Positions 49,560 to 58,591 of a stretch of DNA of 64,000 nucleotides are shown in pieces. The first letter of the stretch is position 1. Each line of letters opens with the position of its first letter. The position numbers were made by a program, and so were the translations under genes. The stretch is from Pandoraea iniqua. GTDB taxonomy: Bacteria > Pseudomonadota > Gammaproteobacteria > Burkholderiales > Burkholderiaceae. The DNA is taken from contig NZ_CABPSF010000002.1 of NCBI RefSeq assembly GCF_902459685.1, positions 1,054,001-1,118,000 on the forward strand. Reading direction: 5' to 3'. Below the pieces are notes generated by a model. That model made no database searches and was not told where the DNA came from. It saw only the letters and a list, made by a program, of their open reading frames with translations.

Positions 49560-50810
49560 ATGGCTCTGATCGTACACAAATACGGCGGCACGTCGATGGG
49601 CTCGGTGGAGCGCATCAAGAATGTCGCCAAGCGCGTGGCCAAATGGCATAAGGCCGGTCACAAGATGGTGGTGGTGCCGTCGGCAATGTCCGGCGAAACC
49701 AATCGTCTGTTGGGTCTGGCCAAAGAGATTTCGGCCGAACCCGATCCGCGCGAACTCGACGCCATTGCCGCCACGGGCGAGCAAGTGAGCGTTGGCCTGC
49801 TGGCGCTCGCTATCAAAGCCGAGGGCGTCGACGCCGTGAGCTACGCCGGCTGGCAAGTGCCGATCAAGACCGACAGTGCCCATACCAAAGCCCGTATTTC
49901 GGAAATCGACGACAAGCGCGTGATGGCCGATCTCGATGCCGGCCGCGTGGTCGTCATCACCGGCTTCCAGGGGATTGACCCGAACGGCAACGTGACCACG
50001 CTCGGCCGTGGCGGTTCGGACACGTCGGCGGTGGCCGTCGCTGCCGCACTGAAGGCCGACGAGTGCCTGATCTACACGGACGTGGACGGTGTGTACACCA
50101 CCGACCCGCGTGTGGTCGATGAGGCCCGCCGCCTCGATAAGGTGACCTTCGAAGAGATGCTGGAAATGGCCAGCCTCGGTTCGAAGGTGTTGCAGATCCG
50201 CTCGGTGGAATTCGCCGGCAAGTACCAGGTCAAGACGCGTGTGCTCTCGAGCTTGACCGATCCGATGATTGCGCTCGATGAAGAAGCGCGCTCGGGCACG
50301 CTGATTACTTTTGAGGAAGACGAACAAATGGAAAAGGCCATCATTTCGGGTATCGCATTCCAGCGCGACGAGGCCAAGATCACCGTGCGTGGTGTGCCGG
50401 ACCGCCCGGGCATCGCCTACCAGATTCTCGGCCCGATCGCCGACGCGAACATCGATGTCGACATGATCATCCAAAACCAGAGCGTGGACGGCAAGACCGA
50501 CTTCACGTTCACGGTGCCGCGTGGTGACTTCCAGCGCGCCATGTCGCTGCTGCAAAACGACGTGCAAGGCCACATCGGCGCGGCGGAAGTGTCGGGCGAC
50601 CCGAAGGTCTCGAAGGTCTCGATCGTGGGTGTGGGCATGCGCTCGCACGTCGGTATCGCCAGCAAGGCGTTCCGCACGCTGTCGGAAGAAGGCATCAACA
50701 TCCAGATGATCTCCACCTCGGAAATCAAGATCTCGGTGCTGATCGACGAAAAGTACATGGAGCTCGCCGTGCGCGCGCTGCATAAGGCTTTCGAACTCGA
50801 TCAGGCGTAA
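49560..50810 (+). CDS. lysC: Aspartate kinase
   Basis: Phosphorylates aspartate, the first step to lysine, threonine and methionine. The 416 aa monofunctional enzyme begins [22 protein letters not shown], the kinase signature, and has [16 protein letters not shown] in the catalytic core. Two C-terminal ACT domains (about residues 265-416, with the [13 protein letters not shown] and [14 protein letters not shown] blocks) allow feedback control by amino acids. The next pathway enzyme, asd, is at 6.3 kb. The ATG has no clear Shine-Dalgarno site; AGCAATGTT precedes it. Confidence 0.97.
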   Translation: MALIVHKYGGTSMGSVERIKNVAKRVAKWHKAGHKMVVVPSAMSGETNRLLGLAKEISAEPDPRELDAIAATGEQVSVGLLALAIKAEGVDAVSYAGWQVPIKTDSAHTKARISEIDDKRVMADLDAGRVVVITGFQGIDPNGNVTTLGRGGSDTSAVAVAAALKADECLIYTDVDGVYTTDPRVVDEARRLDKVTFEEMLEMASLGSKVLQIRSVEFAGKYQVKTRVLSSLTDPMIALDEEARSGTLITFEEDEQMEKAIISGIAFQRDEAKITVRGVPDRPGIAYQILGPIADANIDVDMIIQNQSVDGKTDFTFTVPRGDFQRAMSLLQNDVQGHIGAAEVSGDPKVSKVSIVGVGMRSHVGIASKAFRTLSEEGINIQMISTSEIKISVLIDEKYMELAVRALHKAFELDQA

Positions 50811-50835
50811 GTCACCCGAAGTCGCAAGACATCAC

Positions 50836-50869
50836 CGTCGCATCGCACGTGCCAACGTGTGATGCGACG
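50836..50869 (+). terminator. Hairpin after lysC
   Basis: A 14-bp stem (50836-50849 with 50856-50869, one G-T pair) closes on TGCCAA. There is no T-run, so it may be an mRNA 3' stabiliser or a weak terminator. Confidence 0.5.
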
Positions 50870-51043
50870 TGATTGAAGTGTTTGAATCAGCAGCAGAAAT
50901 TCGTGCCGAATTTACGCGAGACGGATGGGGCGTGAATGCGGCGCGAAACGACATTGCGGTGTCGTGATGCGGGGAAAACTCCCCGTGCGTGGCGAAAGCA
51001 TGACAGGTGCGCAAAAAAAGTTGGATTTTGATGCGCATAATGT

Positions 51044-51072
51044 TTGACGCAACGCGGAACACTAGGTAATAT
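51044..51072 (+). promoter_or_regulatory. Sigma-70 promoter for tRNA-Ser
   Basis: TTGACG at 51044-51049 and TAATAT at 51067-51072 are 17 bases apart. The predicted start is about 36 bases upstream of the tRNA. Confidence 0.75.
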
Positions 51073-51115
51073 CACGCCTTCGTTACATCACCTCCCTGAT
51101 GTGACGACAAGTTTG

Positions 51116-51209
51116 GGAGACGTGGCCGAGAGGTCGAAGGCACTCCCCTGCTAAGGGAGCATCTGGGCCAAAACCTGGATCGAGGGTTCGAATCCCTCCG
51201 TCTCCGCCA
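51116..51209 (+). tRNA. tRNA-Ser(GCT)
   Basis: The acceptor stem GGAGACG pairs with CGTCTCC, followed by the discriminator G and an encoded CCA at 51207-51209. The anticodon stem-loop CTCCC-CTGCTAA-GGGAG places anticodon GCT at 51150-51152, reading AGC/AGT serine codons. The T arm is GAGGG-TTCGAAT-CCCTC. The long variable arm between positions 51160 and 51180 is as expected for a class II serine tRNA. Total length is 94 bases. Confidence 0.97.
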
Positions 51210-51227
51210 AGTCGCCTTGGCGGAACA

Positions 51228-51263
51228 CCCCCGGCTCTTCGCGGAGAGCCGGGGGTTTTTTCT
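51228..51263 (+). terminator. Terminator after tRNA-Ser
   Basis: CCCCCGGCTCT at 51228-51238 pairs perfectly with AGAGCCGGGGG at 51245-51255 around a six-base loop, followed by TTTTTTCTTT. It lies 19 bases after the tRNA 3' end. Confidence 0.93.
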
Positions 51264-51332
51264 TTCCCGAGTTCGCGCGTTGGCGATACCTCGCGCGTCG
51301 ATTTCTTCCCCCCTCTTCGAGCGAGAACCACG

Positions 51333-51674
51333 ATGTCGACCATCACTACCGATTCCGGCCTGCAATACGACGACCTCCAAGTGGGCGACGGTGCAGAAGC
51401 CACCCCTGGCCAGACCGTGACCGTCCACTACACCGGCTGGCTCACCGACGGCAAGAAGTTCGATTCGAGCAAAGACCGCAATGACCCGTTCGCCTTCGTG
51501 CTGGGCGGCGGCATGGTCATTCGCGGCTGGGACGAAGGCGTTGCCGGCATGAAGGTCGGCGGCAAGCGCAAGCTCGTCATTCCGCCCGAACTCGGCTACG
51601 GCGCACGCGGCGCCGGCGGTGTGATTCCGCCGAACGCAACGCTGGTCTTCGAGGTTGAACTGTTGGACGTCTGA
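51333..51674 (+). CDS. FKBP-type peptidyl-prolyl cis-trans isomerase
   Basis: Single-domain FKBP of 113 aa with no signal peptide. It has [62 protein letters not shown] in separate family blocks: the YTGWL strand, the FDSS loop, the VIRGWDEG helix and the IPPELGYG loop. It is a stand-alone gene with terminators on both sides and so has its own promoter. Confidence 0.96.
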   Translation: MSTITTDSGLQYDDLQVGDGAEATPGQTVTVHYTGWLTDGKKFDSSKDRNDPFAFVLGGGMVIRGWDEGVAGMKVGGKRKLVIPPELGYGARGAGGVIPPNATLVFEVELLDV

Positions 51675-51724
51675 ATCATCGAACGCCGTGTCTGACCGAT
51701 AGATCGATACGGCCGATGCAACAG

Positions 51725-51765
51725 ACACCCCCGGTGCCTCGCTGGCACCGGGGGTGTTGTCTTTT
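51725..51765 (+). terminator. Terminator after the FKBP gene
   Basis: A 14-bp perfect stem, ACACCCCCGGTGCC (51725-51738) with GGCACCGGGGGTGT (51744-51757), closes on TCGCT and is followed by TGTCTTTTT. Confidence 0.92.
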
Positions 51766-51814
51766 TACGTGGGCCTTCGTCATAAGCGTCGGCCACACAA
51801 AGGAGCCTTACGAG

Positions 51815-53056
51815 GTGTCTCACTCAGCAACTCCTGTTTTACGCGTTTCACGATTCTGGTTTCCCTTCTCGCTGGTGCTCTTCGAGTTCGCGGTCTACAT
51901 CTCGAACGACATGATCATGCCCGGCATGCCGCTGGTGACGCGCGAATTCGGCGCGTCGGCGGAAATGACGACACTCGCACTCACCGCCGCCATGCTGGGC
52001 AACGCGAGTCTGCAATGGCTGCTCGGCCCGCTCTCCGATCGCTTCGGACGCCGTCGCGTGCTCCTCTCCGGTCTCACGATGTTCGTGCTCGCGTGTCTGG
52101 CGATGCATTACGTGCAGACGATGCCGCAATTCATCGCGCTGCGTTTCCTGCAAGGCATGGGCTGCTGCTTCGTGCTCACCGTGGGCTACCCGACCGTGCA
52201 TGAGGCCTTCGAAGAGAAGACGGCCGTGCGGGTGATGGCGTTGATGGCCAACGTGTCGCTGCTCTCGCCCTTGTTCGGGCCGCTCGCAGGGGCTGCCGTC
52301 GTGTCGTACTGGCCGTGGCGCAGCATCTTCTGGTTGATTGCGCTGGTGGCCGTGGCGTCGTTTATCGGCCTGTACCGCACGATGCCGGAGCTCTCGCGGC
52401 ATGACCGCAACGCGCTCAACGCGAAGGCGCTCTGGGCCGGTTACAAGCTGCCGCTCTCGAGTGCGCGGTTCTGGCGCGGTGCGGTGCTGACAGGCGTGGC
52501 GATTACGCCGTTGCTCACATGGATTGCGTTGGGTCCGGTGTTTCTGATCGAGCGTGCCGGGCTGTCGCAGATGCACTACGCGATGTTGCAGGTGCCGGTG
52601 TTCGCGGCGCTGATTCTCGGCAATGTGGTGCTCGCGCGTCAGGTGGGCCGCTGGTCGAATGGCCGGTTGCTGGCCACCGGTGTGGCCGCGATGCTGATCG
52701 GCGCCGCGGTGTCGCTCGTGGGCACGGCCATTCTGGCACCCGGGTATCCGGCGCTGCTCGTGGGCACGTCGCTGCACGCGTTCGGCATGGGCATGAGCTA
52801 TGGCGTGGTTTATCGGCAGTCGCTGTTTGCCGTGGATAGCCCCAATCGTGCGACGGTCGCGGGCATGCTCAGCATGATCACCATCGTCGTGGCGGTGGCC
52901 GTGATCGAAGCGATGAAGATGGCGTATCTGCACTTCGGCGATGCGGCACTCGGCATCGGCGCGATGATGGCAGCGGCGCTCGTTGCTGTGCTGGCCGCGA
53001 ACTTCGTGCCGCCGCCGGCGCAGGACGTGCTCGCGCAACCGGGACGTCAGACGTAA
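51815..53056 (+). CDS. MdfA-like MFS multidrug efflux transporter
   Basis: Drug/proton antiporter of about 413 aa and 12 helices. Helix 1 carries the acidic residues expected of MdfA-type proteins (LFEFAVYISNDMIMPGMP). Motif A is GPLSDRFGRRRVLLSG and motif C-like glycines are in PLFGPLAGAAV. It should export lipophilic or cationic compounds; the substrate is not determinable. The start is taken as GTG at 51815 with AAGGAG upstream. A longer frame runs back to 51716 through the preceding terminator stem and would add 33 non-conserved residues. Confidence 0.9.
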   Translation: MSHSATPVLRVSRFWFPFSLVLFEFAVYISNDMIMPGMPLVTREFGASAEMTTLALTAAMLGNASLQWLLGPLSDRFGRRRVLLSGLTMFVLACLAMHYVQTMPQFIALRFLQGMGCCFVLTVGYPTVHEAFEEKTAVRVMALMANVSLLSPLFGPLAGAAVVSYWPWRSIFWLIALVAVASFIGLYRTMPELSRHDRNALNAKALWAGYKLPLSSARFWRGAVLTGVAITPLLTWIALGPVFLIERAGLSQMHYAMLQVPVFAALILGNVVLARQVGRWSNGRLLATGVAAMLIGAAVSLVGTAILAPGYPALLVGTSLHAFGMGMSYGVVYRQSLFAVDSPNRATVAGMLSMITIVVAVAVIEAMKMAYLHFGDAALGIGAMMAAALVAVLAANFVPPPAQDVLAQPGRQT

Positions 53057-53115
53057 CGACGTCTATGTGAAAGCGCTTGCGTTAGCCAATCAACGTGGTT
53101 GAGCGGCAACAAAGC

Positions 53116-53153
53116 AAAAAGCCAGCGAAAGCAATTTCGCTGGCTTTTTGTTT
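53116..53153 (+). terminator. Terminator between MdfA-like and LpxO-like genes
   Basis: A 15-bp perfect stem, AAAAAGCCAGCGAAA (53116-53130) with TTTCGCTGGCTTTTT (53135-53149), closes on GCAA. The A- and T-rich arms make it work in both directions for these convergent genes. Confidence 0.93.
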
Positions 53154-53173
53154 GTGGCGACTGGATCGATTCG

Positions 53174-54154
53174 TCAGCCGTGCGCGCGCTCGTTACTAGC
53201 CGCTTCCGCGTGTTCCGAGTGTTCCGAGCGGTCCTCACGGGCCGCGTCGGCATCCTGAGGTGTTACGCGCGGTTTGGCAGCGGTTGCAGGCGTCGCGCTG
53301 GGTGAGGTCGAGGCCGTTGCTGCGGCGACGCTCGGGGCAGGCGCCACAGGCGCCGCCTCGGGCGTTGCATGGCCACCGCCGTTCGACGAGACCACGTCAG
53401 CGTAGTAATCGCGCTCCCACTTCTCGTGATTCGTCTTGGCTTGCTGCAACTCGGGTGTCAGCGGTGCGAAGGCCAGCAGCAATCGGTTGAGCCACGACAC
53501 CGGCACCTTGCACGGGCGTTCGAAATCGACGAACAGCACCACACGGGTTTCGTCCGTGTCGTTGTGCACTTCATGCGGATAGGCATCGTCGAAGATCACC
53601 GCACGATTGGCCTGCCACACGTAGCGTTGCCCATTCACTTCAATCCAGCATTGCTCACGCTCGCGCGGCACCTTCAGCGCGAGGTGCAGGCGCAGCACGC
53701 CGTTATAGGGGCCGCTGTGCAAGGGAATCTGCTTGCCCGGCGAGAGAATCGAAAAGAAGGCCGTGCGCAATCCGGGAATGCCATCGAGTGCAGCCGCCGT
53801 CGCCGGACATCGCGCGAGGTTGCGCTTCGCACGCATGCCGTAGCCGAGAAACACGAAGGTCTGCCACTGGTGGTCTTGCGTGATGGTGGCGACGTCGGGC
53901 GAGATTTCATGGAACGCCGGCAGGCGGCCGGGCGTGGCGAGTACCGCTTCGAGTTCTTTGGCGATCGCGGGGGCCTGTGCCTCGAGCGCGCCGACCCAAG
54001 GGAACAGGGCGTTATCGAAGATGGGCCGGTCACCGACCAGTGAACCCCGGGCAATGCGGCGTTGCGCGGCTTCAACACACCGGAAAAAAAATCGGGCAAG
54101 CCAGCGGGGCAGGGTACGGTTGGGGTTCTGCACAGGCGATCGTGTAGCACTCAA
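53174..54154 (-). CDS. lpxO: Aspartyl/asparaginyl beta-hydroxylase family protein, LpxO-like
   Basis: Fe(II)/2-oxoglutarate dioxygenase of 326 aa. LpxO adds a 2-hydroxyl to lipid A acyl chains. Iron and substrate motifs are visible: the HSGPYNGVLRLHLAL strand with the first histidine, VIFDDAYPHEVHNDTD with the second, and RVVLFVDFERP with the cosubstrate arginine. The N-terminal FFFRCVEAAQRR is hydrophobic/basic and may touch the membrane. The last about 60 residues are a low-complexity Ala/Pro/Glu tail not found in short LpxO proteins. The start is TTG with a GGAGG site six bases upstream. Confidence 0.88.
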   Translation of the reverse strand: MSATRSPVQNPNRTLPRWLARFFFRCVEAAQRRIARGSLVGDRPIFDNALFPWVGALEAQAPAIAKELEAVLATPGRLPAFHEISPDVATITQDHQWQTFVFLGYGMRAKRNLARCPATAAALDGIPGLRTAFFSILSPGKQIPLHSGPYNGVLRLHLALKVPREREQCWIEVNGQRYVWQANRAVIFDDAYPHEVHNDTDETRVVLFVDFERPCKVPVSWLNRLLLAFAPLTPELQQAKTNHEKWERDYYADVVSSNGGGHATPEAAPVAPAPSVAAATASTSPSATPATAAKPRVTPQDADAAREDRSEHSEHAEAASNERAHG

Positions 54155-54452
54155 CGGCGGCCTCCAGGGCGGGAGCGGGGGAACCGATCCGGCAGGTATG
54201 TGTCCTTAAGAGCGGCATACGGACCGGGCTTTTGGGTACAATTGTCGCGCGGTCCGGCCCTGCCGCCAAGCCTCACGGGGGAATCTCTCCGGCAGACGCG
54301 TTACGAGAGGTTACGGCAGGTTACGGCACAAACGCGCTTGTGTGCAGAACACAGGGGCACGATGCCGGCGGGCCGAAGGGGAGGGGCAGGATGCGTTCAG
54401 CCCCGGCAGGCGGGTGCACACACGATGCTGCATCGGAGATGACAGGAGACGC
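54155..54452 (+). other. 298-bp divergent gap between the LpxO-like gene and yejA
   Basis: No separate gene is supported. It contains TACAAT at 54237-54242 (a possible -10 without a clear -35) and a 10-bp tandem repeat at 54301-54330. An in-frame upstream start for yejA at 54342 would add 37 residues without match. Confidence 0.45.
54301..54330. repeat. Three 10-bp tandem repeats upstream of yejA
   Basis: TTACGAGAGG, TTACGGCAGG and TTACGGCACA lie head to tail. The 10-bp period matches one helical turn. They are downstream of the possible -10 element and 122 bases before yejA. Confidence 0.65.
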
Positions 54453-56360
54453 ATGAGCGCGCAAACGACACAGCATCCACGCACGACCGAAGATGATTTG
54501 CCTCGGCCCTTCGTGCCTCTCAAAGCGTTTTTTGCTGCGTTGATTGTCGTGTTGTTCGCTGGCCTCGGCATGAGCCAGTCCGCGTACGCCAAGTACGCCA
54601 TCGCCCAGTATGGCGAGCCCAAATACCCGCAAGGCTTCACCCACTTCGATTACGTCAATCCGGATGCCCCGCGCGGCGGCACGCTCACGCTGGCCAACCC
54701 CGACCGGCGCACCAGCTTCGACAAGTTCAACCCGTTCACGCTCCGCGGTTCGGCACCGGCCGGTGTCGCCAGCCTCATGTTCGAGACGCTGGGCATCGGC
54801 AGCGGCGACGAACCCGCCACCGTCTATGGCCTCTTGGCCGACGACATTGCCGTGTCGCCCGACGGCACCTCAGTCACGTTCCACCTGAACCCGGCCGCGC
54901 GCTTCAGCAACGGCGATCCGGTCACCGCGCAGGACGTCAAATACTCCTTCGACACGCTCATCAGTCCGCAGGCCGCCCCCGGTTTCAAGGTGATGCTCTC
55001 CGACGTGAAGGGCGTGACCGTGCTCGATAAAAGCCGTGTGCGCTTCGACTTTCGCCGTGTGAGCCCCGACCTGCCGCTGTTGGTGGCGGGGGTGCCGGTG
55101 TTCTCGCCGAAGTGGGGCGTGGGCGCCGATGGCAAGCGCAAACCGTTCGACGCGCTGACCTTCGAGAAGCCCATCGGCAGCGGCCCGTACCTGATCGAGT
55201 CGTACGACGGCGGCCGGCGTATCACCTTCAAACGCGATCCCAACTACTGGGGCGATAACCTGCCGGTGCGGCGCGGCACGTTCAATTTCGAGCGCATCGC
55301 CTACAAGCTGTACACCGACGACATCGTGCGGCTGGAGGGCTTCAAGGCGGGCGAGTTCGACGCGATAACGGAGTACCGTGCGCGCAGTTGGGTGCGCAGC
55401 TACGTCGGCAAGCGCTTCAAGAGCGGCGAACTGGTCAAGCGCGAGTTCGGGCATCACAACGCGGCCGGCATGCAGGGCTTCATCTTCAACACGCGCCGCC
55501 CGATGTTTCAGGATGTGCGCGTGCGTCACGCGCTCGATCTGGCGCTGGACTTCGAGTGGCTCAACCGCCAACTGTTCTACGACCAGTACCAGCGCATTTA
55601 CAGTTACTTCACCAACAGCGATCTCGCGGCGCGCGGCCTGCCTACGCCGGCTGAACTGAAGCTGCTCGAACCGTTGCGCGCGAAGCTCGACCCAGCCGTG
55701 TTCGGGCCGATGGTCGTGCAGCCGACGACGACGCCCCCCGCGAGCCTGCGCGAAAACCTGCGTCAGGCGCGCGAACTGCTCGCACAAGCGGGATGGACGT
55801 ATCGCGACGGCGCATTGCGCAACGCGAAGGGGGAGCCGTTCGTGTTCGAGTTCATTGATGACGGCGGTTCGATGGGCCCGGTGGCAACGGCCTACGCGCG
55901 CAATCTGGCCAAGCTCGGCATCACGCTGAATTTCCGCACGAGCGACTTCGCGCTCTATCAAAAGCGCATCGAGACCTTCGACTTCGACATGATCTCGCTG
56001 CGCTTTCCTGACTCGCAGATTCCCGGCACCGAGCTGATCGACCGCTTCGGCAGTCAGTCGGCCAATGTCGACGGCTCGGATAACGTTATCGGCCTCAAGG
56101 ACCCGGCCGTCGACGCGCTCGTGGCGGCGCTGGTGCGTTCCCATACGTATGAAGATCTGGTCGCATCGGCGCGCTCGCTCGACCGCGTGCTCTCGCACGG
56201 TTACTACATCGTGCCGCACTGGTTCTCGTCGACGCACCGCATGGCATACAAAAGCTATCTGCGCTTTCCCGACACGCTGCCGCTGTACTACACCGCCGAT
56301 GGCTGGCTCATCGCAATGTGGTGGGATTCGCGAGTCGGCAAAAGTGCCGACCGCCACTGA
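54453..56360 (+). CDS. yejA: Peptide ABC transporter substrate-binding protein YejA
   Basis: Periplasmic solute-binding protein of 635 aa, family 5 (oligopeptide-type). The N-terminus has a hydrophobic segment (about residues 24-40) and a likely cleavage after SAYA near residue 46. The mature start YAIAQYGEPKYPQGFTHFDYVNPDAPRGG is the YejA signature, and the body has SPDGTSVTFHLNPAARFSNGDPVTAQDV. AGGAG precedes the ATG. With yejB, yejE and yejF it forms an importer that in E. coli takes up microcin C and other peptides. Confidence 0.95.
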   Translation: MSAQTTQHPRTTEDDLPRPFVPLKAFFAALIVVLFAGLGMSQSAYAKYAIAQYGEPKYPQGFTHFDYVNPDAPRGGTLTLANPDRRTSFDKFNPFTLRGSAPAGVASLMFETLGIGSGDEPATVYGLLADDIAVSPDGTSVTFHLNPAARFSNGDPVTAQDVKYSFDTLISPQAAPGFKVMLSDVKGVTVLDKSRVRFDFRRVSPDLPLLVAGVPVFSPKWGVGADGKRKPFDALTFEKPIGSGPYLIESYDGGRRITFKRDPNYWGDNLPVRRGTFNFERIAYKLYTDDIVRLEGFKAGEFDAITEYRARSWVRSYVGKRFKSGELVKREFGHHNAAGMQGFIFNTRRPMFQDVRVRHALDLALDFEWLNRQLFYDQYQRIYSYFTNSDLAARGLPTPAELKLLEPLRAKLDPAVFGPMVVQPTTTPPASLRENLRQARELLAQAGWTYRDGALRNAKGEPFVFEFIDDGGSMGPVATAYARNLAKLGITLNFRTSDFALYQKRIETFDFDMISLRFPDSQIPGTELIDRFGSQSANVDGSDNVIGLKDPAVDALVAALVRSHTYEDLVASARSLDRVLSHGYYIVPHWFSSTHRMAYKSYLRFPDTLPLYYTADGWLIAMWWDSRVGKSADRH

Positions 56361-56403
56361 ACGCCAACTGAACGCCGGGCACCTACAGGAGCTGTTTTCC
56401 ACC

Positions 56404-57459
56404 ATGTGGTCCTACATACTCAAGCGTCTGTTGATCATGATCCCGACGCTGCTCGGCGTGATCACCCTGACTTTCGTCGTCATCCAGTTCGTGCCGGGCG
56501 GTCCGGTCGAACAGGTGATTCTCGAACTCAAGCATCGTGGCGGCGGCGGTGAAGCGAGCGGCGGGGGCAGCGGCAACAACTATCGCGGGCGCAACGGCGT
56601 CGATGCCCAGCAACTCGCCCAGATCAAGGCGCTCTACGGTTTCGACAAGACGCCTGCGGAGCGCTATTGGCTCATGCTCAAGCGCTTCGCGCAGTTCGAT
56701 CTCGGTCAGAGCTATTTTCATCATCAGAGCGTGTGGTCGCTGATCGTCTCGAAGCTGCCGGTGTCGATTTCGCTCGGGCTGTGGACCTTCTTTCTGACGT
56801 ATCTGATATCGGTGCCGTTGGGCATCGCCAAGGCGGTGCGCAACGGTTCTCGCTTCGACACACTCACCAGTCTGGTCGTGCTCGTCGGCTACGCCATCCC
56901 GGGCTTCGTGCTGGGCGTGCTGTTGCTTGTGCTCTTCGGTGGCGGCTCGTTTTGGCAGGTGTTTCCGCTGCGCGAACTCGTCTCCGACAACTGGGCCGAG
57001 CTGTCGTGGCCGGCGAAAATTACCGACTATCTGTGGCACATCACGCTGCCGGTGACGGCATCAGTGGTGGGCAGTTTTGCCGTGGTGACCATGCTCACCA
57101 AGAACGCGTTTCTCGATGAAATTCGCAAGCAGTACGTGCTGACCGCGCGCGCGAAAGGGCTCTCGGAGCGCAAGGTGTTGTTCAAGCATGTGTTCCGCAA
57201 CGCGCTGATTCCGCTCATCACCGGTTTCCCGGCCGCGTTCATCGGCGCGTTCTTCGCGGGCAGCCTGCTGATCGAAACGCTGTTCTCGCTCGACGGGCTC
57301 GGCCGTCTGTCGTTCGAATCGGTGCAACGGCGCGACTATCCGGTCGTGCTCGGCTCGCTCTACCTGTTCACGCTGATCGGGCTTGTGACCAAACTCATCT
57401 CCGACCTGTGCTACGTGCTGGTCGACCCGCGCATTCAATTCGACCGACTGGAGCATTGA
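56404..57459 (+). CDS. yejB: Peptide ABC transporter permease YejB
   Basis: Inner-membrane permease of 351 aa. The start YILKRLLIMIPTLLGVITLTFVVIQFVPGGPVEQ is typical of DppB/OppB-type subunits. A Gly-rich loop (HRGGGGEASGGGSGNN, about residues 44-59) sits after helix 1, as in YejB. The EAA loop is KGLSERKVLFKHVFRNALIPL. yejE starts two bases after its stop. Confidence 0.96.
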   Translation: MWSYILKRLLIMIPTLLGVITLTFVVIQFVPGGPVEQVILELKHRGGGGEASGGGSGNNYRGRNGVDAQQLAQIKALYGFDKTPAERYWLMLKRFAQFDLGQSYFHHQSVWSLIVSKLPVSISLGLWTFFLTYLISVPLGIAKAVRNGSRFDTLTSLVVLVGYAIPGFVLGVLLLVLFGGGSFWQVFPLRELVSDNWAELSWPAKITDYLWHITLPVTASVVGSFAVVTMLTKNAFLDEIRKQYVLTARAKGLSERKVLFKHVFRNALIPLITGFPAAFIGAFFAGSLLIETLFSLDGLGRLSFESVQRRDYPVVLGSLYLFTLIGLVTKLISDLCYVLVDPRIQFDRLEH

Positions 57460-57460
57460 C

Positions 57461-58591
57461 GTGAACCGATCCGACACGCCATCGCCGCGTCCGCCTGTTC
57501 CGTCGCTGCCGCCCGTTGCGGCACCTGCCCGCCCGTCATACCCATCGCGCTCGCCGCGCTGGCGTGTGTGGCGGCGCTTTCGGAGTGAGCGGCTCGGCTA
57601 CTGGAGCCTCATCGTATTCGTCGTGCTGTTCGGCATCAGCCTGTTTGCCGAAGTGCTCTGCAACGACAAGCCGTGGGTGGTGCGCTACGAAGGCCAGTGG
57701 TACTTCCCGCTGGTCAAGACGTATCCCGAACGCACCTTCGGCGGCGACTTTCCCACGCCGACCGACTATCTCGATCCGTTCATCGAGAAGCGCATTCGCT
57801 CGGGCGACAATTTCGCGATCTATCCGCCGGTGCGCTACAGCTACGACACCATCAACTACTTCGCGAAGGTGCCCAATCCGGCGCCGCCGTCGTCCGAGAA
57901 CTGGCTCGGCACCGACGACCGTGGCCGCGACGTGTTCTCGCGGTTGCTATACGGCTTCCGGTTATCGGTGATCTTCGCGTTGGCGCTCACGATCTCGGGC
58001 ACGCTGCTGGGCATTCTGGCGGGCGCTGTGCAGGGCTTCTACGGCGGACGCATCGACCTGACGCTGCAACGGCTGATCGAAATCTGGGGCTCGCTGCCGG
58101 AGCTGTACCTGCTGATCATCTTCGCGTCGATCTTCGAGCCGCAGTTGTGGCTGCTCTTCGTGCTGCTGTCGCTGTTCGGCTGGATTGGGTTGTCCGATTA
58201 CGTGCGCGCCGAATTCTTGCGCAATCGCCAGCTCGATTACGTGCGCGCGGCGCGGGCGATGGGGCTGTCGAACTGGCAGATCATCCGGCGGCATGTGCTG
58301 CCCAACAGCATGACGCCGGTCATCACGTTTCTGCCGTTCCGCATGAGCGGGGCGATTCTCGCGCTCACGAGTCTGGACTTTCTCGGCCTCGGGGTGCCGC
58401 CGCCGACGCCGAGCCTCGGCGAATTGCTGAGTCAGGGCAAGGCGAATCTCGATGCGTGGTGGATCTCGCTGGCGACGTTCGTGGTGCTCGTGCTCACGTT
58501 GTTGCTGCTCACGTTTATGGGTGATGCGCTGCGTAATGCGCTCGACACGCGCGTGGCCGACAAGCAGGCTGCCGCCGGGGGGGTAATGTGA
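57461..58591 (+). CDS. yejE: Peptide ABC transporter permease YejE
   Basis: Second permease of the Yej importer, 376 aa. A Pro-rich cytoplasmic N-terminus is followed by helix 1 (YWSLIVFVVLFGISLFAEVL) and a long periplasmic loop with NDKPWVVRYEGQWYFPL, which is characteristic of YejE. The EAA loop is RAMGLSNWQIIRRHVLPNSMTPV. The start is GTG, two bases after yejB. Its stop overlaps the yejF start by four bases. Confidence 0.95.
   Translation: MNRSDTPSPRPPVPSLPPVAAPARPSYPSRSPRWRVWRRFRSERLGYWSLIVFVVLFGISLFAEVLCNDKPWVVRYEGQWYFPLVKTYPERTFGGDFPTPTDYLDPFIEKRIRSGDNFAIYPPVRYSYDTINYFAKVPNPAPPSSENWLGTDDRGRDVFSRLLYGFRLSVIFALALTISGTLLGILAGAVQGFYGGRIDLTLQRLIEIWGSLPELYLLIIFASIFEPQLWLLFVLLSLFGWIGLSDYVRAEFLRNRQLDYVRAARAMGLSNWQIIRRHVLPNSMTPVITFLPFRMSGAILALTSLDFLGLGVPPPTPSLGELLSQGKANLDAWWISLATFVVLVLTLLLLTFMGDALRNALDTRVADKQAAAGGVM

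Larger units (their letters stand above)
50811..51115 (+). other. 305-bp gap between lysC and tRNA-Ser
   Basis: Holds the lysC 3' hairpin and the tRNA promoter, both listed separately. The stretch between them (50880-51040) is relatively AT-rich and has no supported reading frame. Confidence 0.6.
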
